The translations under genes and the position numbers were made by a program. DNA of 37,044 nt from Planctomycetota bacterium (GTDB lineage: Bacteria > Planctomycetota > Phycisphaerae > Phycisphaerales > UBA1924), in contig JAEYUO010000029.1 of assembly GCA_023432465.1 (NCBI GenBank), forward strand, positions 1 to 37,044. The letters run 5' to 3'. The notes beneath the pieces were generated by a model. The model did no database searches, was not told where the DNA came from, and worked only from the letters and a program-made list of their open reading frames with translations. Position 1 is the first letter of the stretch, and every line of letters begins with the position of its first letter. This document shows, one piece after another, positions 23,545-31,133 of the stretch.

Positions 23545-24270
23545 ATGAGCCCCTTCCCATCCACCGACCGCAGCAGCAGGCCACGTACCCAATCCGCCCC
23601 AGCCGCGCGGAAGGCGTTCACGCTCATCGAGCTCCTCGTAGTGATCACCATCATCAGCCTCCTGCTCGGCCTCGCCCTCCCCGCTCTCGCCGGGGCCCGT
23701 GCTCAGGCCAAGTCCACCGTTTGCCTCATCCGCCTCCGCACGCTGGGCCAGACCACCACCATGTATGCCGGCGACTGGCGCGACATGCTCCCCCGCAGTT
23801 CCCACTCAGCGTTCGCCGCAAACCTCTTGCCCTGGGGATACGCGTACCTCCCGTACATCAACGCCGAGCACGAGGCCGACCGCTTCGCGGAGGTTCAGGC
23901 GACGCACTACCGCTGCCCGCTCGACCGCCGCGATGCCGGACAGACCTACGCATACAACGTCTACTTCGAACTCTCGGCGCAGGAACTCGATCCTGCCTCC
24001 CGATCCGGCTGGCGGCGCATCGACCAGTCGCCAAGACCGTGCCGCACCGTGCTCTTCGGCGAGTTGCTCTCCTCCACCAGCGCAGACCACGCGATGGCGC
24101 ACTTCTGGGTGCAGTACGACGCACCCCCGGAGATCGATCCCTCGCGCCACTCAAAGACCAACGGCTCCGGCTACGCGTTCCTCGATGGCCGCGCAGCCGG
24201 GATGCCGCTCCACAAGAACTTCGATCAATCCGCGGGCGTGGACAACTGGAACCCCGCCACGGCCCGTTGA
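23545..24270 (+). CDS. Type II secretion/pseudopilin-like protein with H-X9-DG-type end
   Basis: The 241-residue product has a prepilin leader: ARKA then FTLIELLVVITIISLLLGLA, with Glu at +5 and Ala (instead of Gly) at -1 of the expected cleavage site at about residue 24. The rest is a soluble domain ending with RHSKTNGSGYAFLDGRA, the 'H...DG' signature of the large pseudopilin-like family of planctomycetes. These proteins are processed by prepilin peptidase and sit in the cell envelope; their job is unknown, and genomes carry many. AGGGA is 4 nt before the ATG. The next gene starts 27 nt after the stop, so both are one transcript. Confidence 0.85.
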   Translation: MSPFPSTDRSSRPRTQSAPAARKAFTLIELLVVITIISLLLGLALPALAGARAQAKSTVCLIRLRTLGQTTTMYAGDWRDMLPRSSHSAFAANLLPWGYAYLPYINAEHEADRFAEVQATHYRCPLDRRDAGQTYAYNVYFELSAQELDPASRSGWRRIDQSPRPCRTVLFGELLSSTSADHAMAHFWVQYDAPPEIDPSRHSKTNGSGYAFLDGRAAGMPLHKNFDQSAGVDNWNPATAR

Positions 24271-24297
24271 ACGCCCCGCACACAAGGAGATATGACC

Positions 24298-25023
24298 ATG
24301 CGAGTTTCCCTTCACACCACAGCAGCCTTCGGCCTCATCGCCGCTCTCGGCCTCGCCGCCTCCGCCAGCGCGGACATGCCAACCCTCGGCGGCCCGATGG
24401 TGCACATCGATGTCGGATTCGATGGCGCAGCCCTCTCCGTCCACAAGGGTTCAAGCGACACGCTCGTCCTGCACATGTACCCCGGGGAGACATACGACGC
24501 CCCCGCCGACTGCCTGAACGAGACCATGTACAACGCGCAGTACGGGTGGGTGATCGCCGGCGCCTGGACCCGGCCCGAGGGCACCACTCTCTGGATCGAG
24601 GAACTCGATGCCACCCCCGGCCTGAACGTCTACGCCGCGCGGACCTCCGCCTCGCCCTACGCGCCCATCTTCGGCACCGCCGGCAGTCCCGAACTGGCCC
24701 TCTGGAACGGCATGATGGCGCACAACTGGTACTCGACCCTCCAGACCGGCCGCTACCAGGCGACCTATCGCATCTACCTCGGCGATGCCTCCGGCAATCC
24801 TGCTGACGGCTACGCCGCGGCGGAAGTCCGGCTCGATTGGACCACCGGTCTGCCCTGCATCGCCGACTTCGACGGCTCGGGCACGATCGCCGTCTCCGAC
24901 ATCTTCGCCTACCTCAGCGCGTGGTTCGCGGGCGATGCGCGGGCCGACCTCGGCAGCGCGCCCGGCAACGATGTCCCCGACCTCTTCCAGTTCCTCAGCG
25001 CGTGGTTCGGCGGGTGTGCCTAA
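24298..25023 (+). CDS. Secreted protein with C-terminal double 'DxDG / FLSAWF' tag
   Basis: The start is set by AAGGAG, which stands 8 nt before the ATG at 24298 (the ATG at 24292 is too close). A signal peptide (AAFGLIAALGLAASASA) leads a 241-residue exported protein. The central 150 residues form a beta-rich domain I cannot name. The C-terminus carries two related segments, ADFDGSGTIAVSDIFAYLSA and VPDLFQFLSAWFGGCA, of dockerin/EF-hand-like look with a terminal Gly-Cys. The kelch gene on the opposite strand ends with the same module. It lies in one transcript with the pseudopilin-like gene and is followed by a terminator. Confidence 0.8.
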   Translation: MRVSLHTTAAFGLIAALGLAASASADMPTLGGPMVHIDVGFDGAALSVHKGSSDTLVLHMYPGETYDAPADCLNETMYNAQYGWVIAGAWTRPEGTTLWIEELDATPGLNVYAARTSASPYAPIFGTAGSPELALWNGMMAHNWYSTLQTGRYQATYRIYLGDASGNPADGYAAAEVRLDWTTGLPCIADFDGSGTIAVSDIFAYLSAWFAGDARADLGSAPGNDVPDLFQFLSAWFGGCA

Positions 25024-25098
25024 GCGCTTCTGGCGCAAGGTATCGTGACGAACGCCGACCGCTTGATGGCGCCTTCCGGTCTCGACTCGGGGCACTCA

Positions 25099-25165
25099 TC
25101 CGCGAGGCCGGGTGTACAAGCCGAGCAGTCAGCCGGGGCCAGCGATGGCCCCGGTTGTCGTTTTG
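25099..25165. repeat. 67-bp repeat, copy 2 (contains a terminator)
   Basis: Second copy of 23333-23399, in the same orientation 1.77 kb away, here after the secreted-protein gene. Confidence 0.85.
25133..25164 (+). terminator. Terminator after the secreted-protein gene
   Basis: Stem CCGGGGCCA/TGGCCCCGG with a GCGA loop (also GNRA) and a TTGTCGTTTT tail, as in copy 1. The 240-nt space between the convergent genes is filled by this and two other repeats. Confidence 0.85.
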
Positions 25166-25168
25166 AAA

Positions 25169-25200
25169 CGTGGCATGGGCATCTTGCCCATGTGTATTGC
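25169..25200. repeat. Repeat family C, copy 2
   Basis: Stem CATGGGCA/TGCCCATG around a TCT loop; related to the element inside mnmG (9911-9943). It stands 3 nt after the 67-bp repeat. Confidence 0.75.
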
Positions 25201-25205
25201 CCGAT

Positions 25206-25241
25206 GCCGAGGCTGAGGTGCTCTGACCGAAGCCCCGGGTT
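25206..25241. repeat. Repeat family A, copy 2 (REP-like palindrome)
   Basis: Matches 10044-10079 at 34 of 36 positions. One substitution weakens the stem (CCGAGGCT against AGCCCCGG). It directly follows family C copy 2 and lies 22 nt from the stop of the kelch gene. Confidence 0.8.
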
Positions 25242-25263
25242 GAGCGTTGCCCGCCCGCCGTGA

Positions 25264-27282
25264 TTACGGACACCCGGCAAACCACGCGCTCAGAAACGCG
25301 AAGATGTCGGGGACGGTGATGCCGGGGACGCCGTCAAAGTCGGCGCGGGGGTCCATGGCGAACCAGGCGGAGAGGAAGGCGAAGATGTCGGGGACTTCGC
25401 GGGTGCCGTTGCTGTCGAAGTCGGCGGGGCATGGTGCAGTAGAGGGACCAAACTCCCACACGGCGCTACTAAGGCCTTCAGAATACGAACCGCCGAACAG
25501 TACAGTCATGCTGCGACGTGCGTCGTAAGCCATCGAATAACTCGCTCGACGAGGAGGCTCCGAGACATCGCGCAGTGTCCAAGCGGTTCCGTCCCACTCG
25601 TATGTTCCTCCCGTGTGGCTTGTGCTGAGAGCGCCGCCAAAGAGCAGGATCACACCACGTTCTCTGTCGTAGACCATGTCGTGAGACGATCGCGGTGAAG
25701 GTGCAGGTACCGAGCGCTGTGTCCAAACAGTGCCGTTCCATTCCCACGTCTGGCCGCTCAAGTAAGCCCCAGCGGTTTGACCGCCGAAAAGGACTGTCAC
25801 ACCACGGGATTCGTCGTATGCCATCGCGTGACCCGACCGAGGCGAAGGACCTGAGACGATGCGTTGAGTCCAGGTTACTCCATCCCATTCCCAAGTTTCT
25901 CCGCTGTATCCGCTGGTGGTGGAACCCCCGAAGAGAACCGTTACGCCGCGACTTGAGTCGTACGCCATCGCGTGGAACCATCGTGCCGATGGACCAAACG
26001 GACGCAGGGTCCATGCGACGCCATTCCATTCCCAAGTATGGCTGGTGGGCGAGCTTGCACCTCCGCCAAACAACACCGTCACGCCGCGATTTCTGTCGTA
26101 CACCATCGCGTGACCCCGACGAGGCGAAGGACCTGCAACCAGCCGCTGGGTCCATTCCAACCCATTCCACTCCCATGTGTCGCCGGTGAAAGAGACTTCA
26201 TCCTGACCCCCAAACAGTGTTGTAACTTCGCGAATCTCATCAAACACAGCAGCATGTCCTAAGCGTGAAGAAGGTCCGTTACTCTGGATGCGCGTCCACA
26301 TGCCTCCATCCCACTCCCACGCTTCGCGGTTGTAACCGCTGGCGGTGTTCCCCCCATGGAGGACAGTTCGACCGCGAGCCGCATCAAAGACTGAGGCGTG
26401 TCCGCTCCGTGGCGCAGGACCGGCTGCCACGCGGTGCGCCCACGCACTGCCGTCCCACTCCCAAGTTTCGCCGTCATAGATGGAGTTGTCTGTGGCTCCT
26501 CCAAACAACACAGTCACACCGCGAACCGAATCGTACACCATAGAGTGGCCTTCTCGCGGTAGCGGACCGGCGACCAAGCGCTGGGTCCACGTCGCTCCGT
26601 TCCACTCCCAAGTCTCGCTACTTCGAGCAGAATTGCTGACGCCGCCAAAGAGGACTGTTACACCCCGCGCGGAGTCGTAGGCCATCGCGTGGCCGTATCG
26701 AGCCGAAGGACCGGAAACCAGTCGCTGAGTCCAAGTGAAACCATCCCAGTCCCACGTCTCACCATTTGAGTTGCTGCCGCTCCGGCCTCCAAAGAGCGTG
26801 CTGACGCCACGAACAGGGTCATATGTCATCGCATGGGAGTGTCGCGACGAGGGGCCTGAAACCACTCGCTCCGTCCATATGCTACCATTCCACTCCCAAG
26901 TATCACCTCTGCTGGCGCCTACGTCGCCCCCGAACAGAACAGCGACGCCGCGGGAACTGTCGTAAGTCATCGCATGACTGATTCGACTCCAAGGTCCAGA
27001 CGCTATGCGCTGATTCCATGACATGCCATTCCATTCCCATGTCTCGTCGCTGTAGCCTGATGCCCAACCTCCGAATGTTACAACAACATTCCGAGCCGAG
27101 TCGTAAACCATCGCGTGACTTGCGCGACGGGGAATTGTGCCGGAATCGTTTAGAGTCCATTGGAGATCCTGTCCTCGCACGGGCATCGCGATGAACATGC
27201 AGTGCAGAAGGACCGCAAGGGTCAAGTGGAACGGGCTCGAACAGACTCCCGCGAACTTACATGTCAAGATCGACTTGACCAT
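25264..27282 (-). CDS. Secreted kelch-type beta-propeller protein with C-terminal tag
   Basis: AAGGAGG stands 5 nt before the ATG at 27282. A signal peptide (LTLAVLLHCMFIAMPVRG) precedes twelve repeats of about 47 residues, each with the pattern R.GHAMVYD..RGVTVLFGG, then ETWEWNG..WTQR, matching galactose-oxidase/kelch motifs. Twelve copies suggest two six- or seven-bladed propellers. The C-terminus repeats the tag of the neighbouring gene (ADFDSNGTREVPDIFAFLSA and VPDIFAFLSAWFAGCP). Total length is 672 residues. G+C is visibly lower than in flanking genes, which may mean acquisition or relaxed selection. No catalytic residues were seen; binding of glycans or surfaces is only a guess. Confidence 0.88.
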   Translation of the reverse strand: MVKSILTCKFAGVCSSPFHLTLAVLLHCMFIAMPVRGQDLQWTLNDSGTIPRRASHAMVYDSARNVVVTFGGWASGYSDETWEWNGMSWNQRIASGPWSRISHAMTYDSSRGVAVLFGGDVGASRGDTWEWNGSIWTERVVSGPSSRHSHAMTYDPVRGVSTLFGGRSGSNSNGETWDWDGFTWTQRLVSGPSARYGHAMAYDSARGVTVLFGGVSNSARSSETWEWNGATWTQRLVAGPLPREGHSMVYDSVRGVTVLFGGATDNSIYDGETWEWDGSAWAHRVAAGPAPRSGHASVFDAARGRTVLHGGNTASGYNREAWEWDGGMWTRIQSNGPSSRLGHAAVFDEIREVTTLFGGQDEVSFTGDTWEWNGLEWTQRLVAGPSPRRGHAMVYDRNRGVTVLFGGGASSPTSHTWEWNGVAWTLRPFGPSARWFHAMAYDSSRGVTVLFGGSTTSGYSGETWEWDGVTWTQRIVSGPSPRSGHAMAYDESRGVTVLFGGQTAGAYLSGQTWEWNGTVWTQRSVPAPSPRSSHDMVYDRERGVILLFGGALSTSHTGGTYEWDGTAWTLRDVSEPPRRASYSMAYDARRSMTVLFGGSYSEGLSSAVWEFGPSTAPCPADFDSNGTREVPDIFAFLSAWFAMDPRADFDGVPGITVPDIFAFLSAWFAGCP

Positions 27283-27650
27283 ACGTGCCTCCTTGAAAGT
27301 GTCCGATCCAGTGTACATCGAACCACGGATCGGGGCGAGGTGATCGCACTCATGAACATCGAAAATTATCTGCGAACCGGCGAAGGGCCAGTTGGCCCGA
27401 AGGGAGGTTTGTGGGCCATGACCCACAGCTGCAGGATCGATCGGTGTTGAGGATGTAAGCAGGGTGAGCCTGCGTCCTGGCGATTGGCGGACATTGCGGC
27501 GACCGCTCCGCGAGATATGAGCGAAATGCGAGGGACACGCACGAGCCAGCGAGTGGGCTGCCGATGCAGATCGGTGCCGACGATCGCTACCAAATCACTG
27601 GGTGGGTCCCGCAAACAACGGCGGAAGAGCAGCCAATGCTCGCGTTCGGA
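27283..27650. other. Intergenic region between uvrA and the kelch gene
   Basis: This 368-nt stretch holds no gene I can support. A short palindrome GGGCCAGTTGGCCC lies near 27385-27398. TACACT on the minus strand (27310-27315) could be a -10 for the kelch gene, though a -35 is not obvious. No terminator is seen for uvrA. Confidence 0.4.
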
Positions 27651-30600
27651 CTACTTTCCCTTTCCCCGCCGCGCCGCCTCCGCCTCCAGGTGCTTCTTCA
27701 GGTACCGCCCTGTGTAGGACGCCCCCGTCTTCATCACCTGCTCCGGCGTCCCGCTCGCCACGATCGTCCCGCCGCCGTCGCCGCCCTCGGGGCCCATGTC
27801 GATCAGCCAGTCGGCGCACTTGATCACGTCCAGGTTGTGCTCGATCACCACCAGCGTGTTGCCCGCATCCGCCAGCCGGTTGAAGACCTCCACCAGCTTG
27901 CGGATGTCCTCAAAGTGCAGCCCCGTCGTCGGCTCATCCAGCACGTACAGCGTGTGCCCCTGCGTGCCCGTCTGCCCCGCGCCCTTGCCCAGTTCCGTCG
28001 CCAACTTCACGCGCTGCGCTTCACCCCCCGAAAGCGTTGTGCTCGGCTGGCCGAGCTCGATGTAATCAAGCCCGACATCGTGCAGGCACTGCAGGAACCG
28101 CAGGATCTTCGGGTGGTTCTCGAAGAACGCGCACGCGTTCTCGACCGTCATGCTGAGGACATCCGCGATCGACTTGCCGCGATACAGGATCTCCAGTGTC
28201 TCGCGGTTATACCGTCTGCCGCGGCAGACTTCGCACTCCACAAACACATCCGGCAGGAAGTGCATCTCGATCTTCTTGAGCCCCTGCCCCTCGCACGCCT
28301 CGCACCGTCCGCCGCCGCGCTTTGAAGGGACGTTGAAGCTGAATCGCCCCGGCTGGTAGCCGCGGATCTTGGATTCCTTGGTCTGCGCAAAGACGTTGCG
28401 GATGTCGTCGAAGATGCCGGTGTAGGTCGCGGCATTGGAGCGGGGCGTGCGACCGATCGCCGATTGATCGACCTCGATCACGCGGTCGAGATCCTTGTGG
28501 AACTTGATCGATGCGTGCGCGCCCGGCTTCTCGCGCGAGCCGTTGATCGTGTTCCGCGCGGCGGCGAGCAGGATGTCGTTGACCAGCGTGCTCTTGCCCG
28601 AGCCCGAGACACCCGTCACGCAGATGATCCCGCCCAGCGGGAACGTCGCATCCACGTTCTTGAGGTTGTTCTGCTTCGCGCCCTTGATGACGATTGCCCG
28701 CTTCTCCGCGAGCGCTCGCCGCTTCTCCGGCATGGGGATCGTGCGCCGCCCCGACAGGTACTGACCCGTGATCGAGTTGGGCTCCGCGATGATGTCCGCG
28801 ACCGTTCCCTGCGCGATCACCCGTCCCCCGTGCACGCCCGGGCCCGGCCCGATATCCAGCACGTGGTCCGCCGCGCGGATCATGTCCTCATCATGCTCGA
28901 CGACCAGCACCGTGTTCCCGATGTCCGTCAGGTGCCGGAGCGTGGTGATCAGCCGGTCGTTGTCACGCTGGTGCAGGCCGATCGTCGGCTCATCGAGCAC
29001 GTAGCACGCGCCGACCAGGCCCGAGCCGACCTGCGTCGCCAGGCGGATGCGCTGCGCCTCGCCGCCCGAGAGCGTCGCCGTCCGGCGATCCAGCGACAGA
29101 TACTCCAGCCCCACTCCGCACAGGAACCGCAGACGGTTGTTGATCTCCTTCAGGATCGACTCGGCGATCTTCGCGGTCTCCGCCGTCAGCTTCAGCCCGC
29201 TCAGGAACTCGCGGGCATCGGTGATGTTCAGCCGCGAAAGCTCGGCGATGTTCAGCACCGTCCCGGGCTTTATGCTGGGTGGCCGTCCGATCACCGCTTC
29301 CGAGAACGCCTGCTTCGTGTCCGCCGCGTGCGTGCTCTCGATCAGCACATGCAGCGCCTCGATCCGCAGCCGGTCGCCGTGGCAGGACGTGCAGGGCTTC
29401 TGCGACATGAACTGCCCGAGCCATTCCTTGATGTCGGGGTTCTGGGTGCTCCCCCACCACTTGGTGATGTTCGGGATCACCCCCTCGAACTTTGCCGCGG
29501 CACCCTTGCGGGCAATGTCTTCGCGCGTTGCGCCGTACAGCAGGATGCGCCGCTGCTCGGCATTCAGCGCGGCGAACGGCCCGTTGTAGTCCGCACCATA
29601 CGCCTTCGCGAACTTCTTGAGGAACCGGTTGTACCACGCCCGCACCGGCCCGTTCTTGTTCCACGCCGCGATCGCCCCGCCCGAGAGCGCGAGCTGCTCG
29701 TTGGGCACCACCAGTGTCTCATCAAACTCCAGCAGCGTCCCGAGCCCGTGACACGTCGGGCACGCGCCGTGCGGGGAGTTGAACGAGAACAGCCGGGGCG
29801 ACAGCTCCTCCAGCGCGATCTCGGGATGATCGGGATCCGAGAAGCGTGTCGAGTACGCCTGATCCACCCACCCCCCACCGCCGCCGCCCGCTCCCCCACC
29901 TTCCTGCTCGAAGCTCACGATCACCGTGCCATCGGCGATCTTCAGCGCGGCCTCGATCGACTCCGCCAGACGCTGCCGCAGCTCGGGTTCGCTCGAGAGC
30001 GCCAGCCGGTCGATCACCGCATCGATGTCGTGCTTCTCATACCTGCCGAGCTTCAGCGGGTTATCGCCCGGGTCCTTGAGGACTTCGCGCAGCTCCACGA
30101 CCGTCCCGTTGACGCGTGCGCGGCCCCACCCCTGCCCGGAAAGCTCCTCCACCTTGTCCCGGTGGTGCCCCTTTTGCCCACGGATCACCGGCGCGAGGAC
30201 CATCAGCCGCGTGCCCGGCGTGCGGGTCATGACCGCATCGACAATCTGCGTGCTCGTGGTCGCCGTGATCGGCACGCCCGACCGCGCCAGTACCGTGCCG
30301 TCCTTCTTCACCTTCGTGGGGTACCACGAATACGCCCGCCCGCACCGCGCAAACAGCAACCGCAGATAGTCGTAGATCTCCGTCGTCGTCGCGACCGTCG
30401 ATCTCGGGTTCGCCGAACTCCCCCGCTGCTCGATCGCGATCGTCGGCGGGATGCCGTCGATCTCCTCGACATCCGGCTTCTTGAGCTGATCGAGGAACTG
30501 CCGCGCATACGCCGACAGCGACTCCATGTACTTCCGCTGGCCCTCGGCGAAGATGGTGTCGAACGCCAGCGAGCTCTTCCCCGAGCCCGACAAGCCCGTG

Positions 30601-30794
30601 ATCACGACGAGCTGGTCGCGGGGGATATCAACATCCAGGTTCTTGAGGTTGTGCTCTTTCGCGCCGCGAACGCGGATGCACCGCGCGGGCTCCCGCCGCG
30701 ATGCCGCCGCCGCCGCGCCGTTCACGGAAACAACCGCCTTGGGCTCGATGATCGCGCCCTTGCTCCCAGAAACACCAGGCTTCTTTGTGGCCAA
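27651..30794 (-). CDS. uvrA: Excinuclease ABC subunit A
   Basis: UvrA is the DNA-damage sensor of nucleotide excision repair, a dimeric twin-ABC ATPase. The 1047-residue product has Walker A TGLSGSGKSSLA at about 66-77 and a second Walker A at about 730 (GVSGSGKSTL), two LSGGEAQR signatures, two DEPT Walker B motifs, and the C-terminal zinc finger CEACEGQG...CEVCRGRR. The start is TTG at 30794: GGGAG lies 6 nt upstream and no ATG is present before MESLSAYA. A 35-residue low-complexity N-terminus is unusual, as is a Gly-rich insert near 305. In the first zinc module the leading CxxC pair is replaced (FSDPDHPE near 320), while CPTC remains. Confidence 0.95.
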   Translation of the reverse strand: MATKKPGVSGSKGAIIEPKAVVSVNGAAAAASRREPARCIRVRGAKEHNLKNLDVDIPRDQLVVITGLSGSGKSSLAFDTIFAEGQRKYMESLSAYARQFLDQLKKPDVEEIDGIPPTIAIEQRGSSANPRSTVATTTEIYDYLRLLFARCGRAYSWYPTKVKKDGTVLARSGVPITATTSTQIVDAVMTRTPGTRLMVLAPVIRGQKGHHRDKVEELSGQGWGRARVNGTVVELREVLKDPGDNPLKLGRYEKHDIDAVIDRLALSSEPELRQRLAESIEAALKIADGTVIVSFEQEGGGAGGGGGGWVDQAYSTRFSDPDHPEIALEELSPRLFSFNSPHGACPTCHGLGTLLEFDETLVVPNEQLALSGGAIAAWNKNGPVRAWYNRFLKKFAKAYGADYNGPFAALNAEQRRILLYGATREDIARKGAAAKFEGVIPNITKWWGSTQNPDIKEWLGQFMSQKPCTSCHGDRLRIEALHVLIESTHAADTKQAFSEAVIGRPPSIKPGTVLNIAELSRLNITDAREFLSGLKLTAETAKIAESILKEINNRLRFLCGVGLEYLSLDRRTATLSGGEAQRIRLATQVGSGLVGACYVLDEPTIGLHQRDNDRLITTLRHLTDIGNTVLVVEHDEDMIRAADHVLDIGPGPGVHGGRVIAQGTVADIIAEPNSITGQYLSGRRTIPMPEKRRALAEKRAIVIKGAKQNNLKNVDATFPLGGIICVTGVSGSGKSTLVNDILLAAARNTINGSREKPGAHASIKFHKDLDRVIEVDQSAIGRTPRSNAATYTGIFDDIRNVFAQTKESKIRGYQPGRFSFNVPSKRGGGRCEACEGQGLKKIEMHFLPDVFVECEVCRGRRYNRETLEILYRGKSIADVLSMTVENACAFFENHPKILRFLQCLHDVGLDYIELGQPSTTLSGGEAQRVKLATELGKGAGQTGTQGHTLYVLDEPTTGLHFEDIRKLVEVFNRLADAGNTLVVIEHNLDVIKCADWLIDMGPEGGDGGGTIVASGTPEQVMKTGASYTGRYLKKHLEAEAARRGKGK

Positions 30795-30850
30795 GACCTA
30801 CTCCCTCGCTCAGCTCCGCACAGATGGTAGGTGCCGGCACGCTCGGCCGA

Positions 30851-31120
30851 TCAATCAGACCCCGGCGAATCCCGGCCTTCGGTCGCCGCGGCGTCCGCCC
30901 CGTTCGCCGGCGCGCCGGGCGCCGCGGCCGGTGGTTGCGTCTGCTCCCGGAGGGCCGCCTCTTCCGCCGCTCGCGCCTGCGCCGCCTTGTGCCGCGCGGA
31001 CATGATCGCGCCGGCCATCACGCAGCCGATCGACAGCCCGATCGCGTAATGAAACAGCCGCGACCAGAAGGTCGATCCGGTGCTCGGCGGCGAGCCGGCC
31101 TGATTGAGCGATTCAGCCAT
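30851..31120 (-). CDS. Small single-pass membrane protein
   Basis: The 89-residue product has a short polar start, one hydrophobic segment (LFHYAIGLSIGCVMAGAIM), a basic/charged helix (ARHKAAQARAAEEAALREQ) and a disordered Ala/Pro/Gly tail. Topology is probably N-out or N-in single-pass; function is unknown. AGGAA is 6 nt before the ATG, and the stop of the FlgI-like gene is 13 nt upstream, so the pair is an operon and the protein may help the FlgI-like lipoprotein. Confidence 0.65.
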   Translation of the reverse strand: MAESLNQAGSPPSTGSTFWSRLFHYAIGLSIGCVMAGAIMSARHKAAQARAAEEAALREQTQPPAAAPGAPANGADAAATEGRDSPGSD

Positions 31121-31133
31121 CGGCGGTTCCTGA

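Noticed and set aside
25695..26680. Several overlapping plus- and minus-strand frames inside the kelch gene
   Set aside because: They repeat because the kelch gene itself is repetitive; none has a ribosome site or a family signature.
27366..27614. 82-codon frame in the uvrA-kelch gap
   Set aside because: No start signal, no hydrophobic or domain pattern, and several competing frames; nothing supports a gene.
28464..30830. 788-codon open frame on the plus strand
   Set aside because: Antisense shadow of uvrA, whose two ABC domains are complete on the other strand.
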